Below are positions 16,107 to 27,300 of a DNA stretch of 64,000 bases, piece by piece. Position 1 is the stretch's first letter; every line of letters starts with the position of its first letter. The stretch is taken from assembly GCF_013328345.1 (NCBI RefSeq), contig NZ_JABULX010000002.1, positions 1 to 64,000 of the forward strand, given 5' to 3'. The notes beneath the pieces are model-generated. The model did not search any database. It saw only the letters and a program-made list of their open reading frames with translations, and was not told where the DNA came from. A program made the translations under genes and the position numbers. This DNA comes from Marinifaba aquimaris. Lineage in GTDB: Bacteria; Pseudomonadota; Gammaproteobacteria; Enterobacterales; Alteromonadaceae.

Positions 16107-16886
16107 ATGCGCTACTTTTTTATAATTTCATCGATATTTAGTTTGTTCTTTAGCGCGATAAGCTCAGCCAATGATGTCATTCAATTTTGTTCGATAGACA
16201 AAGCCTTCAAACCTTACTTTGACAACCGTCGCTCGCTTGAGCAACAAACCGATTTGATGTTAGCAAAACGTGTTTTAACCGGAATAAAAGCCAATAACTG
16301 GCAACATCAACTCCATACACTTCCTTGGCTTAGATGCATGAAAGGCTTGGAGTCGGGTCAATATCAAGCTGCATTTGCAATGATTAAAACACAAGAAAGA
16401 GCACGTATTTTTGCTTTTCCAGCTGATGTAAAACATTACCTCGCCAAGGTTGAATACCCCATCTTTTATCGAAAAGGAGGAGTGTTAGATCACTACACTA
16501 TCAAACGCCTATTGTTCTCTGCCACTGGAGCATTTGATGTTGCTTATTATCGGAGCATTCAAGAGTTTGGTTTAGCCGCCCCTCTTGGCTATGTTGCCTA
16601 TCACTATCTAGCCGACAAGCAATTATTGGCTGACACAACGCCAGATGCCGATGTTGCTTTTCATGCATTAAACGCTGATCGGTTAGATGGTTTTGTGATT
16701 GAAAGGGAGATAGGGCAAGCCTTACTTTTAGAGCAAGGGTTAGATGAAGTAATTGTTGCCACAGAACACGCTGTATTAAACGCTTATTGGCATGTCGCTT
16801 TTAACAAAGACTTTTACCAACAAAATACAGCCGCAGTCGATAATTTCTGGGCTCATTTGAACCCAGAAATACTGACAAAGAATTAA
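16107..16886 (+). CDS. Orphan periplasmic solute-binding-like protein
   Basis: A 259-residue protein with a signal peptide (MRYFFIISSIFSLFFSAISSA) and a family 3 solute-binding-like fold: an ICS-type first strand (IQFCSIDKAFKPYF), the CMKGLESGQYQAAFAM helix, and a second lobe ending in YWHVAFNKDFYQQN. The frame is open 22 codons further upstream, but that extension would bury the signal peptide, so ATG at 16107 is chosen. It is divergent from mltC, and its end overlaps the end of lptG by 4 bases. No transporter components are adjacent. The ligand is unknown. Confidence 0.65.
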   Translation: MRYFFIISSIFSLFFSAISSANDVIQFCSIDKAFKPYFDNRRSLEQQTDLMLAKRVLTGIKANNWQHQLHTLPWLRCMKGLESGQYQAAFAMIKTQERARIFAFPADVKHYLAKVEYPIFYRKGGVLDHYTIKRLLFSATGAFDVAYYRSIQEFGLAAPLGYVAYHYLADKQLLADTTPDADVAFHALNADRLDGFVIEREIGQALLLEQGLDEVIVATEHAVLNAYWHVAFNKDFYQQNTAAVDNFWAHLNPEILTKN

Positions 16887-17950
16887 CCTTGCCGTTTAAT
16901 TAAATAAGCCGCGATAACGGTAAATAAAATACTTGGCATCAAAGCACCCACAATTGCCGGTAAATCGTATACCAAGGAGATAGGGCCAAAGACTCGATTG
17001 GTAATATGGAAACCAAACCCGATTACAACCCCCATCAAAATTCTCGCTCCCATCGATGTCGAGCGCAATGGACCAAATACAAAAGACAATGCCATTAACA
17101 TCATCACTGCGACGGTAATAGGTTGAAAGAGCTTGCGCCAAAATGCCAATTGGTAGCGGCTGCCATCTTGATCGTTTGCTAATAAATAATCAAGATAATC
17201 AGACAGTTCTGAAATCGATAAGGCCTCAGGCGTCACTGATACAATACCCAGTTTATCGGGTGTCAATGACGATACCCATAGGTCTTTGTCTTGCTGTGAT
17301 GTGCTGATTTGATTTTGCCCTAAATGAGTAACATCAACACTGTCTAACGACCAGCGGTTATTACTATACTGGGCAGAATCGGCGTGCAGTACTCGCTCCA
17401 ATTGTAAATTATCAGCAAATTCATACACAGTTAGATCTTTTAACTCGCCGTTTTCATTGACTTCTTCTATGTGTACGAAATGATTACCATCTTTGGCCCA
17501 AACACCTTGGGACCCAGCTATTACCGAACCTTGAGTTATTTTGGCTCGACGCATTTGATAGGCTTCGTTTTCAAATTTCGGCGCAACCCACTCACCAATA
17601 ATCAAAACTAACACCACTAAAATAGTCGTCGTTTTCATTGCGGATTTAATGATATCGAACTTAGACCAGCCAGAAGCTTGCATCACGATCAATTCAGAGT
17701 TTGAAGCTAATGCCCCCATGCCCAATAAACCACCTAAAAGAGCAGCCATTGGAAAAAAAATTTCAATATCTCGCGGCGCGGTGTAAAGAACAAATTGCAA
17801 AACATCCATCATGGTGTAGTCACCACGACCAATACTTTTCAATTGATCGACTAAGCGAATCAGACCACTTAGTGTCACTAACACCATCATAGAAGCAAAA
17901 GTCGACGTTAAAATGGCACGCCCAATGTGCAGGTCAATTATCTTTATCAT
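16883..17950 (-). CDS. lptG: LPS export ABC transporter permease LptG
   Basis: A 355-residue YjgP/YjgQ-family inner-membrane permease. LptG, with LptF and the ATPase LptB, extracts lipopolysaccharide from the inner membrane and passes it to LptC and LptA. The sequence has the family plan: two N-terminal membrane segments separated by the coupling region (FFPMAALLGGLLGMGALASNSELIV), a third TM, a large periplasmic beta-jellyroll, and three C-terminal TM segments. The start ATG overlaps the lptF stop by 4 bases, which shows translational coupling in the usual lptFG order. Confidence 0.95.
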   Translation of the reverse strand: MIKIIDLHIGRAILTSTFASMMVLVTLSGLIRLVDQLKSIGRGDYTMMDVLQFVLYTAPRDIEIFFPMAALLGGLLGMGALASNSELIVMQASGWSKFDIIKSAMKTTTILVVLVLIIGEWVAPKFENEAYQMRRAKITQGSVIAGSQGVWAKDGNHFVHIEEVNENGELKDLTVYEFADNLQLERVLHADSAQYSNNRWSLDSVDVTHLGQNQISTSQQDKDLWVSSLTPDKLGIVSVTPEALSISELSDYLDYLLANDQDGSRYQLAFWRKLFQPITVAVMMLMALSFVFGPLRSTSMGARILMGVVIGFGFHITNRVFGPISLVYDLPAIVGALMPSILFTVIAAYLIKRQG

Positions 17951-19056
17951 GTCGCTCTCCCTGCCAAACGTGCTTTGATTCTAAGCCCAAGCGCCCGCTC
18001 ATTTATCAATAAGTAGAGTCCGTAAATCAGCACTAAAGTATGTACCCACCAAAGGCCTATGGTCGGAGGAATCTTACCATCGGCAAGAGCCGACTTACCT
18101 GCCATCAGTAATAAGAAATAGGCCAAATAAATTAAAAATGCAGGGGCTAGCTTGGCCAAACGGCCCTGCCTTGGTTGAACTCTTGCTAGTGGGACAGCGA
18201 TTAACGCAACCAAAGGCACTGAAAGCGGTAATGCAATTCGCCACTGTAATTCGGCAATGGCGTCGAGATCGTCTCTTTTCATTAATTCAGCAGTGCTGAC
18301 GGACGAAAGCTTGCGCCTTTGCTCTTCAACTTCCTGCTCTTTGATCTTCATTTTCGAGGAGCCAAACTCAGTAATTTGGTAATCGCGTTTACCGCGCTCC
18401 CCTTCATATCGATAACCATCAGAAAGAATTAAAGTTTGATCGCCCAAACTGTCTTCTACTACTTCACCTTTTTGCGAATAAACAATGTTAAACCTTTGTT
18501 TTCGCGCTTCTTCTTGAGGTAACTGTGCCACAAAGACCCGATCAAACTCACTGCCCGAGTTTTCTGAATTGTGAACAAAAATAACGGCTTTACCATTTGA
18601 AGAATTTTGAAATTGCCCGGGGATAAGGGTCGATAACCCGATATCAGCAGCGAGTTTTTCTCTAAATTCACTGCGCTTTTCATACGCTGCGGGGCCCCAC
18701 CAAACGGTATTTAGTGCAGTTAAGATGGCGACAAGTAAAGCAAAGACTAAGGTCACACGGGTGACAAACCATTCACTGACACCACAGGCTTTAAGCACTG
18801 ACATTTCGTTGTCGGCGTAAAATCGACCATGAGCGAGGAAAATACCAATAAACAAACTCAGAGGTAGAATCAAACCAGCAAGCGGAGGAATATTAAGTAA
18901 CAACATCCAAGCGACAAGGTCGGTGGGTAATTTGCCTTCCATTGCATCATCTAATACGCGAACCAATGCATTAGAACTAAAAATGGTCAGCATGACAAAA
19001 AAGACGGCCAACTGCGACTTGAATGTTTCGCTAAAAAGGTAACGGGAAATAATCAA
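17947..19056 (-). CDS. lptF: LPS export ABC transporter permease LptF
   Basis: A 369-residue permease partner of LptG in the LptB2FG lipopolysaccharide exporter. The N-terminus MIISRYLFSETFKSQLAV aligns with E. coli LptF MIIIRYL. The plan is TM helices 1-3, a periplasmic domain (SSNGKAVIFVHN onward), then TM helices 4-6 near PLSVPLVALIAVPL and RQGRLAKLAPA. The start codon is TTG with a weak GGA upstream; alignment with the family supports this position. It is divergent from pepA, the conserved arrangement in Gammaproteobacteria. Confidence 0.95.
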   Translation of the reverse strand: MIISRYLFSETFKSQLAVFFVMLTIFSSNALVRVLDDAMEGKLPTDLVAWMLLLNIPPLAGLILPLSLFIGIFLAHGRFYADNEMSVLKACGVSEWFVTRVTLVFALLVAILTALNTVWWGPAAYEKRSEFREKLAADIGLSTLIPGQFQNSSNGKAVIFVHNSENSGSEFDRVFVAQLPQEEARKQRFNIVYSQKGEVVEDSLGDQTLILSDGYRYEGERGKRDYQITEFGSSKMKIKEQEVEEQRRKLSSVSTAELMKRDDLDAIAELQWRIALPLSVPLVALIAVPLARVQPRQGRLAKLAPAFLIYLAYFLLLMAGKSALADGKIPPTIGLWWVHTLVLIYGLYLLINERALGLRIKARLAGRAT

Positions 19057-19215
19057 AGGGAAATCCGTAAATTTGCTATTTTACTGCAATACTTAAAAAT
19101 TTTAAGTAAACTCAGCGTTTTTACAAGAAAATACAACTAAAAACAGGCTAATTTTACAAAATTAATCAAAATTTTGGTCAACTTTTTACATAGCCTGTTC
19201 TAAACTCATAACCAC

Positions 19216-19239
19216 AAACTAAGCATACTGGCTTAGTTT
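19216..19239 (+). promoter_or_regulatory. Perfect hairpin in the pepA leader
   Basis: A 9-bp stem AAACTAAGC (19216-19224) pairs with GCTTAGTTT (19231-19239) around a 6-base loop, 47 bases before the pepA ATG in the lptF-pepA divergent region. No T-run follows, so it is not a terminator. It could be a 5' UTR stem or a protein-binding palindrome. The real promoters of the two operons lie in 19057-19286, but I cannot place them with confidence. Confidence 0.3.
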
Positions 19240-19286
19240 AACGAAATTGTAAAAGATCCTAAAAATACCTATTAGCAGGAGCCAAG

Positions 19287-20801
19287 ATGGAATTCAGCGT
19301 AAAAAGTGGTAGTCCAGAAAAACAACGCAGCGCATGTATCGTTGTTGGTGTGTTTGAGCCACGTCGCCTAACTTCAATTGCCGAACAATTAGATAAAATC
19401 AGCGAAGGTTACATTAGTAACTTATTACGTCGTGGTGATTTAGAAGGCAAGCCGGGGCAAATGCTGTTGCTTCATCATGTACCTAATGTCTTAAGTGAGC
19501 GCGTTTTACTCGTTGGTTGCGGTAAAGAACGTGAACTTGATGAACGTCAATACAAGCAAATTATTGCCAAAACAATTAATACATTAAACGAAACGGGTTC
19601 GATGGAAGCCGTTTGTTTCTTATCGGAGTTACACGTTAAAGGTCGTGACGCCTACTGGAAAGTTCGTCACGCTGTCGAAGCAACTCAAGATTGCTTATAC
19701 ACCTTTGACCAACTGAAAAGCAAAAAAGGCGAGACTCGTCGCCCACTTCGCAAAATTGTCTTCAATGTGCCTACTCGTCGTGAGTTACCAATTGGCGAAC
19801 GCGCAATTGCAGAAGGTTTAGCTGTATCTTCTGGTAGCAAGCTTTGTAAAGACGTCGCGAATATGCCACCAAATATCTGTAACCCAGCCTACTTAGGTGA
19901 GCAAGCACAAGCATTAGCAACGGAGTTTGACAAAGTTGATGTTGAGCTGATTGGCGAAGAACAAATGAAAGAGCTGGGTATGAATTCATACTTAGCTGTA
20001 GGCCGTGGCTCTGACAACGAGTCAATTATGTCGGTTATCAACTACCAAGGTGGTGACAAAGACACGGCCCCCGTTGTTTTAGTTGGTAAAGGTTTAACTT
20101 TCGATTCAGGTGGTATTTCAATCAAACCAGGTGCTGGTATGGATGAAATGAAATACGACATGGGTGGTGCTGCAGGTGTTATCGGCACGATGCGCTCATT
20201 AGCTGAGCTAGACTTACCTATCAATGTAATTGGCGTATTAGCAGGTTGTGAAAATATGCCTGATGCCAATGCTTATCGACCTGGTGACATTTTAACGACA
20301 ATGTCTGGCCAAACGGTTGAAGTACTCAACACTGATGCCGAAGGTCGTTTAGTTTTATGTGATGCATTAACTTACGTGGAACGTTTTAACCCTGCGTTAG
20401 TTATCGATGTTGCAACATTAACAGGCGCATGTGTGATTGCACTTGGTGCGCATGCATCTGCAGTTTATTCAAGTCACAATCCACTTGCTCATGATTTAAC
20501 ATCAGCAGCAGAACAATCAGGCGATCGTGCTTGGCGCATGCCGCTATGGGATGAGTACCAAGAGCAGCTGGAAAGTCCATTTGCAGATATGGCTAATATT
20601 GGTGGCCGTGAAGCAGGTTCGATTACCGCAGCATGTTTCCTTGCTCGTTACACGAAAAAGTACACATGGGCACACATGGATATTGCCGGTACAGCTTGGA
20701 AAGGCGGTAAGAACAAAGGCTCAACAGGTCGCCCTGTTCCTATGTTGACTCAATTTTTACTTAACTATGCAACCGAACACTCAGAGCAACCGAGTAATTA
20801 A
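19287..20801 (+). CDS. pepA: Leucyl aminopeptidase A
   Basis: A 504-residue cytosolic M17 aminopeptidase with two metal ions that removes N-terminal residues, especially leucine. The catalytic domain carries [11 protein letters not shown] with metal and catalytic residues, and the family signature NTDAEGRL at residues 348-355. E. coli PepA (503 residues) is also a DNA-binding protein (XerB/CarP) in site-specific recombination and in carAB control; whether this one does the same is not visible. A good AGGAG lies 7 bases before the ATG. The stop codon overlaps the holC start by one base. Confidence 0.96.
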   Translation: MEFSVKSGSPEKQRSACIVVGVFEPRRLTSIAEQLDKISEGYISNLLRRGDLEGKPGQMLLLHHVPNVLSERVLLVGCGKERELDERQYKQIIAKTINTLNETGSMEAVCFLSELHVKGRDAYWKVRHAVEATQDCLYTFDQLKSKKGETRRPLRKIVFNVPTRRELPIGERAIAEGLAVSSGSKLCKDVANMPPNICNPAYLGEQAQALATEFDKVDVELIGEEQMKELGMNSYLAVGRGSDNESIMSVINYQGGDKDTAPVVLVGKGLTFDSGGISIKPGAGMDEMKYDMGGAAGVIGTMRSLAELDLPINVIGVLAGCENMPDANAYRPGDILTTMSGQTVEVLNTDAEGRLVLCDALTYVERFNPALVIDVATLTGACVIALGAHASAVYSSHNPLAHDLTSAAEQSGDRAWRMPLWDEYQEQLESPFADMANIGGREAGSITAACFLARYTKKYTWAHMDIAGTAWKGGKNKGSTGRPVPMLTQFLLNYATEHSEQPSN

Positions 20802-21250
20802 TGTCAGCCGTACATTTTTATCTTTTTGATGAAACTTATGAGCAGGTCGAAAATGTACCTGCTCATATTGATTTTGCCTGTCGTTTAGCGGCTCATTGTT
20901 ACAGACAAAATCAAAAAATCTTTATCTACACGGGTGATCAAACCCAAGCCAATCAAGTTGATGAATACCTATGGCAATTTGATGCACAAAGCTTTGTTGC
21001 GCACAATTTGCAAGGCGAAGGCCCTAAATTTGGCAGCCCAGTTGAAATAGGTTGCGAAGTTCCTAAAGGTTCTCGACAAATTCTGATAAACTTGTCGCCA
21101 TCTATGCCTGATTTTGCCAAGCGCTACCCTCAAGTTTTTGATTTTGTTCCACATCAAGAGGAATTAAAACAAGTAGCACGAGAGCGTTACAAGCAATACA
21201 AACAATCAGGCCACCAATTAACAACTGAACCCGCCTACCCTGCGCAATAG
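20801..21250 (+). CDS. holC: DNA polymerase III chi subunit
   Basis: A 149-residue protein matching HolC, close to the 147 residues in E. coli. Chi binds psi (HolD) and single-strand binding protein, linking the clamp loader to SSB-coated DNA. Visible family features are the HFYLFD N-terminal strand, ACRLAAHCYRQNQKIFIYT, the DEYLWQFDAQSFVAHNL segment and the closing ERYKQYKQSGH helix. It overlaps the pepA stop (TAATG) and is followed by valS, the conserved pepA-holC-valS order. Confidence 0.92.
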   Translation: MSAVHFYLFDETYEQVENVPAHIDFACRLAAHCYRQNQKIFIYTGDQTQANQVDEYLWQFDAQSFVAHNLQGEGPKFGSPVEIGCEVPKGSRQILINLSPSMPDFAKRYPQVFDFVPHQEELKQVARERYKQYKQSGHQLTTEPAYPAQ

Positions 21251-21309
21251 TGCACGATAAGTCGAGCTCAGATAATATAAATTTTAACTGATATTTTTTG
21301 ATACCAGCC

Positions 21310-24156
21310 ATGGAAAAAACATTTAATCCGCAAGCGATAGAAAGCGAGTTATACAACTCTTGGGAAGAAAAAGGTTACTTCAAACCATCAGGTGAAGGTA
21401 CACCTTACTCAATTATGATCCCGCCACCAAATGTCACTGGTAGCCTGCATATGGGTCACGCTTTCCAAGATACCATTATGGATACCCTTATTCGCTACAA
21501 GCGTATGAAAGGTAACAATACTTTATGGCAGGTTGGTACTGACCATGCGGGTATTGCAACACAAATGGTTGTTGAACGAAAACTTGCCGCAGAAGAAGGT
21601 AAAACACGCCACGATTTAGGACGTGATGCTTTTATCGACCGCATTTGGGATTGGAAAAAAGAGTCTGGTGGTACTATCACCAAACAGCTTCGTCGTTTAG
21701 GTGCATCTGTTGATTGGGACAGAGAGCGCTTCACCATGGATGAAGGCTTATCAGAAGCAGTTAAAGAAGTATTTGTTCGTTTACACAAAGAAGATTTAAT
21801 CTACCGCGGTAAGCGCCTTGTAAACTGGGATCCTAAATTACACACAGCAATCTCAGATTTAGAAGTTGAAAACAAAGACAAACAAGGCCACATGTGGAAT
21901 TTCCGCTATCCATTAGCCGATGGCGTTAAGACCAAAGACGGCAAAGATTACATTGTAGTCGCGACAACTCGGCCAGAAACCATGTTAGGTGATACGGGTG
22001 TTGCGGTTAACCCAGATGATGAGCGTTACCAAGATTTAATTGGTAAAGATATCCTTTTACCTATTGTTAACCGCCGTATTACGATTGTTGGCGATGAACA
22101 CGCTGATATGGAAAAAGGCACTGGTTGTGTAAAAATCACGCCTGCGCATGACTTTAACGATAATGAAGTCGGTAAACGTCATCAATTGCCAATGATCAAC
22201 ATCTTCGACAAAGATGCAGCTATTTTAACTCAAGGCGAAAGTTATACCTTCGATGGTAAAGAACTTGAGCTAGATGCGCCGATTCCTGAGCGTTTCCACG
22301 GTTTAGATCGCTTTGCAGCACGTAAAGCGATTGTTGCTGAATTTGAAGCGTTAGGTTTATTAGAAGTAATCGATGATCACTCACTGACGGTACCTTACGG
22401 TGACCGTTCTGGTGTGGTAATCGAACCATTACTGACCGACCAGTGGTATGTGCGCGTAGCGCCATTAGCAGAGCCAGCTAAACAAGCCGTTGCCGATGGT
22501 GAAATTAAGTTTGTACCACAACAGTACGAGAACATGTACAACGCTTGGATGAACGACATTCAAGATTGGTGTATTTCACGTCAGTTATGGTGGGGCCACC
22601 GTATTCCTGCATGGTATGACGAGCAAGGCAATGTTTATGTTGGTCGTGATGAAGCTGAAGTGCGAAGTGAAAACAACATTGCTGATGATGTGGTATTAAC
22701 ACAAGACGAAGACGTTTTAGATACTTGGTTCTCGTCTGCCCTTTGGACTTTCTCAACATTAGGTTGGCCTGAGCAAACTGAAGATTTAAAAACCTTCCAC
22801 CCTACTGATGTACTAGTGACTGGTTTTGACATCATCTTCTTCTGGGTTGCGCGTATGATCATGATGACCATGCACTTTAACAAAGACGAAAATGGCAAAG
22901 CACAAGTACCATTTAAAACCGTTTATGTAACCGGTCTTATCCGTGATGAAAACGGCGATAAAATGTCTAAATCTAAAGGTAACGTACTGGATCCAATCGA
23001 TATGATTGACGGTATCGACCTTGAAAGCTTAGTTGAAAAGCGTTGCGGCAACATGATGCAACCGCAACTAGCGAAGAAGATTGAAAAGAACACACGTAAA
23101 ACATTTGAAAACGGTATTGAAGCACACGGTACAGACGCCCTTCGCTTCACACTAGCGGCTATGGCATCAACGGGCCGTGATATCAACTGGGATATGAGCC
23201 GTTTGGAAGGTTACCGCAACTTCTGTAACAAACTTTGGAATGCCAGCCGTTACGTATTAATGAATACAGAAGAGCACGACTGTGGCTTTAATGATGCTGA
23301 AAAAGAGTATTCACTAGCCGATCGTTGGATCTTAGGCCAATTCCAAAATACGGTTCGAACTTATAACGAGCACTTAGATAACTATCGTTTCGATTTAGCC
23401 GCTAATACAGTTTATGAATTCACTTGGAACCAATTCTGTGACTGGTACTTAGAATTAACTAAACCCGTATTATTTAAAGGTAACGAAGCGCAGCAACGTG
23501 CTACACGTCATACTCTTGTGACAATACTGGAGCAGTTATTACGCTTAATGCACCCGCTAATGCCTTACATTACAGAGACTATCTGGAAGAGTGTTGCGCC
23601 ATTAGCAGGTATAAAAGCCGATACCATTATGAATCAAGCTTTCCCTGAGTTTGATGCCTCTAAAGTCGATGAAGCAGCGATGGCTGATTTAGACTGGGTG
23701 AAGAGTTTTATCGTCGGTATCCGTAATATTCGTGGTGAAATGGATATATCGCCAAATAAACCGCTTAATGCCTTTATCAAAAATGCAGGTACTGAAGATA
23801 TTCGCCGCTTAACGGCAAACCAAAGCTTCTTACAAGGTTTAGCTAAGTTAGAAACAATCGATGTACTCAGCGAGAGTGATGAAGCCCCAGCATCTGCTAC
23901 TGCATTAGTTGGTGAGATGGAAATTCTTATCCCAATGGCAGGTTTAATTGATGTTGAAGCAGAACTTGCACGTATTGAGAAGAACATTGAAAAAATCAGC
24001 AAAGATTTAGGTCGCATCCAAGGCAAGCTTTCAAATGAGAAGTTTGTTAGCAAAGCACCAGAGGCGGTCATTGAAAAAGAAAAAGCTAAGCTTGAGGAAG
24101 TACAAACAGCTTTAGCTAAGTTAGAAGAGCAAAAAGCAACCATTCAAGCGTTGTAA
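21310..24156 (+). CDS. valS: Valyl-tRNA synthetase
   Basis: A 948-residue class I aminoacyl-tRNA synthetase that charges tRNA-Val and edits misactivated threonine. The HIGH motif appears as HMGH in [15 protein letters not shown], and KMSKS is at residues 551-555. The CP1 editing domain lies between them ([16 protein letters not shown]). The C-terminal coiled coil ([18 protein letters not shown] onward) is intact. The frame is open from a TTG at 21298, but ATG at 21310 gives MEKTFNPQ, which matches E. coli MEKTYNPQ. It ends just before a strong terminator that closes the pepA-holC-valS unit. Confidence 0.97.
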   Translation: MEKTFNPQAIESELYNSWEEKGYFKPSGEGTPYSIMIPPPNVTGSLHMGHAFQDTIMDTLIRYKRMKGNNTLWQVGTDHAGIATQMVVERKLAAEEGKTRHDLGRDAFIDRIWDWKKESGGTITKQLRRLGASVDWDRERFTMDEGLSEAVKEVFVRLHKEDLIYRGKRLVNWDPKLHTAISDLEVENKDKQGHMWNFRYPLADGVKTKDGKDYIVVATTRPETMLGDTGVAVNPDDERYQDLIGKDILLPIVNRRITIVGDEHADMEKGTGCVKITPAHDFNDNEVGKRHQLPMINIFDKDAAILTQGESYTFDGKELELDAPIPERFHGLDRFAARKAIVAEFEALGLLEVIDDHSLTVPYGDRSGVVIEPLLTDQWYVRVAPLAEPAKQAVADGEIKFVPQQYENMYNAWMNDIQDWCISRQLWWGHRIPAWYDEQGNVYVGRDEAEVRSENNIADDVVLTQDEDVLDTWFSSALWTFSTLGWPEQTEDLKTFHPTDVLVTGFDIIFFWVARMIMMTMHFNKDENGKAQVPFKTVYVTGLIRDENGDKMSKSKGNVLDPIDMIDGIDLESLVEKRCGNMMQPQLAKKIEKNTRKTFENGIEAHGTDALRFTLAAMASTGRDINWDMSRLEGYRNFCNKLWNASRYVLMNTEEHDCGFNDAEKEYSLADRWILGQFQNTVRTYNEHLDNYRFDLAANTVYEFTWNQFCDWYLELTKPVLFKGNEAQQRATRHTLVTILEQLLRLMHPLMPYITETIWKSVAPLAGIKADTIMNQAFPEFDASKVDEAAMADLDWVKSFIVGIRNIRGEMDISPNKPLNAFIKNAGTEDIRRLTANQSFLQGLAKLETIDVLSESDEAPASATALVGEMEILIPMAGLIDVEAELARIEKNIEKISKDLGRIQGKLSNEKFVSKAPEAVIEKEKAKLEEVQTALAKLEEQKATIQAL

Positions 24157-24180
24157 ACTCTCTAGATCATTATGAATAAA

Positions 24181-24208
24181 AGCCGAATCTTATGATTCGG
24201 CTTTTTTT
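24181..24208 (+). terminator. Intrinsic terminator of valS
   Basis: A 9-bp stem AGCCGAATC/GATTCGGCT (24181-24189 with 24194-24202) with a 4-base loop runs into seven T residues. It lies 24 bases after the valS stop. The stem sequence is nearly the same as that of the terminator at 27911. Confidence 0.9.
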
Positions 24209-24398
24209 CTGCTATTGCCTATTGAGGATTAAAATAGACCTTACCACCTAATCATCATTACATTCTGATAAGTTACTACCGAAAAACTCTTTTATAAAAT
24301 GTAAAAAAAGTAAACAAATATTTCAAATAGTTATTTTAAAATAATGGAAATACCGTTTACCCTAGCAAAAATAGTTACAAAATGGAGTAGTAATCGCT

Positions 24399-27300
24399 AT
24401 GGATTTCAAAAACTCAATAGCACTAAAAAAAATCAGCCTAGCTGTCTCAATTGCACTATTATCAGCCTGTGGTGGCGGAGGTGGCGGAGGCTCAACTCCC
24501 AGCTCTAAAAAACAGCCTCAATCTTATTCTATTCATGGCGCTGCAGTTAAAGGCCCTTGGCAAAACGCCAGTGTCAATTTAAGAAATTTAGACCTCAATA
24601 TCACAGATGGTTTAGGAGGTATTGTCAGCAGTTCAACCACAGGTGATAACACCTTTATAAATGGTTTAAATATCCAAGCCCCGTTAGCTGATTATTACCT
24701 TCTTGAATTTATTGCAACTGATGAAACGGTTGATACTTCAACTGGTAATAAACCCGTTTTTAACAAGCTATACAATTTAGTTGAGGCAAACCAAATAACA
24801 GCAGGTCAAGCAACTTATGCCACACCATTATCCACCCTCTCTTATTTTGTAAGTTTAGAAAAAATGAAATTGGGTTTATCTTATGCTCAAGCAAAAGTTG
24901 AATCTGAAGCACTAATAAAATCTATTTTTAGTTATGGTCAAACACTACAAGCAAGTATTACTCAAACAAGTCCAATTTTAAATTCTGGAATGAGTACAGA
25001 CCAACAAACGTCTTCATTTCAAATAAGGCAAATCAATGAAATACTGGCGAGTCAAATTGAGTCACTTACTAATGTAAACCAAAGCTCAGACATAATATTT
25101 CAGCAATTAGCACAAGATATTACTGACGGTAAATTAGATGCATTATCAGAGCTGGTTCCGATAATAGCTTATCAAGCAGATGATGTTTCAGTATTTCAAA
25201 ACGATGTTTCAAACTTATTAGTTGTGGGAACAAACATCTCTGTTAGTGATATTCACCTGCAAATGTTGAGTGAAACAAGCGTTACAGGACAAACATTTAA
25301 TGATGATACATATTTAACGACACTAGCGAGTTCAATTGTATTATCTGGTGCAATTTTAACAGCTGATTATGATAATGATGGTGTGCTTAATGCAGCAGAT
25401 GAAGATGATGATAATGATCAAGTATCAGATATTGAAGATGCCTTCCCGCTTGATCCAGCAGAACACCTAGATACAGACTTAGATGGTATCGGCAACAATC
25501 AAGACGATGATGATGATAACGACGGCACCCTAGATAGTGAAGATGAATTACCACTTAATCGAGCAGAGCAAAAAGATTTTGATAAAGATGGCCAAGGTGA
25601 TAATGCCGATTTAGATGATGATAATGATGGTACAGCTGATACGTTGGATCTATTTCCTTTCGACGCTTCAGAGTGGCTAGATTCTGATGGGGATGGTACA
25701 GGTAATAATGCCGATATTGATGATGATAACGATACCATAAATGATACAGAAGATGCTTTCCCGTTGGACCCAACAGAATCACTGGACACGGATTTAGATG
25801 GTGTTGGTAACAATACCGATTTAGATGATGATAATGACAATGTGCCAGATTCAGCTGATTTATTCCCACTAGATTCAACCGAATCAGCTGATTTTGATAA
25901 TGATGGCTTAGGTAACAACACAGATACTGATGATGATAATGATAGTGTCGTTGATGAGTTAGATGCTTTCCCATTCAATGATAAAGAATCACTCGATACA
26001 GATTCTGACTCTATCGGTAATAATGCTGACACTGACGATGATAATGATGGTGTGATTGATGATAAGGACGCCTTCCCTCTTGATGCAGAAGAAAGCATAG
26101 ATACTGATTTAGATGGTATCGGTAATAACAAAGATAGTGATGATGATGGGGATGGCGTTAGTGATGACGAAGATGCCTTGCCTCTTGATAAAACAGAAAC
26201 CTTAGATAATGATGCTGATGGCATAGGTAATAATGCTGACACCGACGATGATAACGATGGTATTAACGATGACGAAGACGCTTTTCCGCTAGATGAAGAT
26301 GAGTGGCGAGATAACGATCAAGACGGTCTCGGTGATAATGTAGATGATGACGATGATAATGATGGTGTAAAAGACGCTGAAGATGAATTGCCATTAGATG
26401 CATCTGATTCTAAAGACTTTGATCGTGATTTAATTGGAGATCTAGCCGACACAGATGATGATAATGACGGGATTTTAGATAATAAAGACCTCATCCATGT
26501 CAGCTATTCTTTAGATGAATATTACACAAATGAAACTATCAAAATCCGTGTTCGAGGATTTGATTCCAAGGGTAATCGCCTATTATCCAGTGATGGGTGG
26601 CACCTACAATATTACAGTTATGACCTTTCTAAAATAATTGGTTATGATCATTTAAACCAACCAGAATATAAGCGTGTAGAAAAATACACTACAAATGGTT
26701 ATTTCAACGGGATTTTTGACAGCTTGTCACAAGAGTGGGAGATCAATTTCCCATCCGTTGAATACTCTGGTGATTTTAGGTTAGATATCTCAGTTTATTG
26801 CTCTCGTGGTGGCAATGATTGCTCTCCAGAAGAGGATGTTTGGATCGATAAAAAGCAATCACGTAATTACACTTTATTATGCTCAAGTGGTGAAGACGTT
26901 TGTGAACCTATTTTAGATCCTGAGCCAGGAGTCAATATAACTCAATCTGAAGGCTCATCCTATTTGGCCAGTATTGCCCAAGAATCTAATGGTCAATTAT
27001 TAGCAGTATACAGGGAGTTTTCAAATAGCAAAGTAGTAAACCAACTGAGATACTCAACTAGTAATGGTCGTAGCTGGCAGGCATTTTCGAACCCAAGTGT
27101 GCTGGAATCAGATACAACAGCCAGTCTAATAGCCAATGCAGACAATGATTTTGTTTTAGCGACCAATTGTAGAAATTATTTAGGAATCTGTATTTTAAAA
27201 TCAGATACAGGCGAAAGATGGTTACAACAAGCAAGCATTAATTTATCCTCCTATGAAGATTGCTCTTCAGGTTGTAGCTATTCACCCGCAAGTAAATCAA

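Noticed and set aside
23634-24143. 169-codon minus-strand frame
   Set aside because: It lies fully inside valS on the opposite strand, shows no family resemblance and has shadow-like composition.
25499-26242. Long open frame on the minus strand, Ser/Leu-rich
   Set aside because: It is the antisense shadow of the repeated Asp-rich calcium-binding region. Its Ser-Leu repeats mirror the GATGAT codons, and it has no ribosome-binding site.
25375-26490. Regular repeats that could be mistaken for a CRISPR array
   Set aside because: The ~108-bp units are coding, in frame, and encode TSP3-like calcium sites. There are no short identical repeats with unique spacers, and no cas genes nearby.
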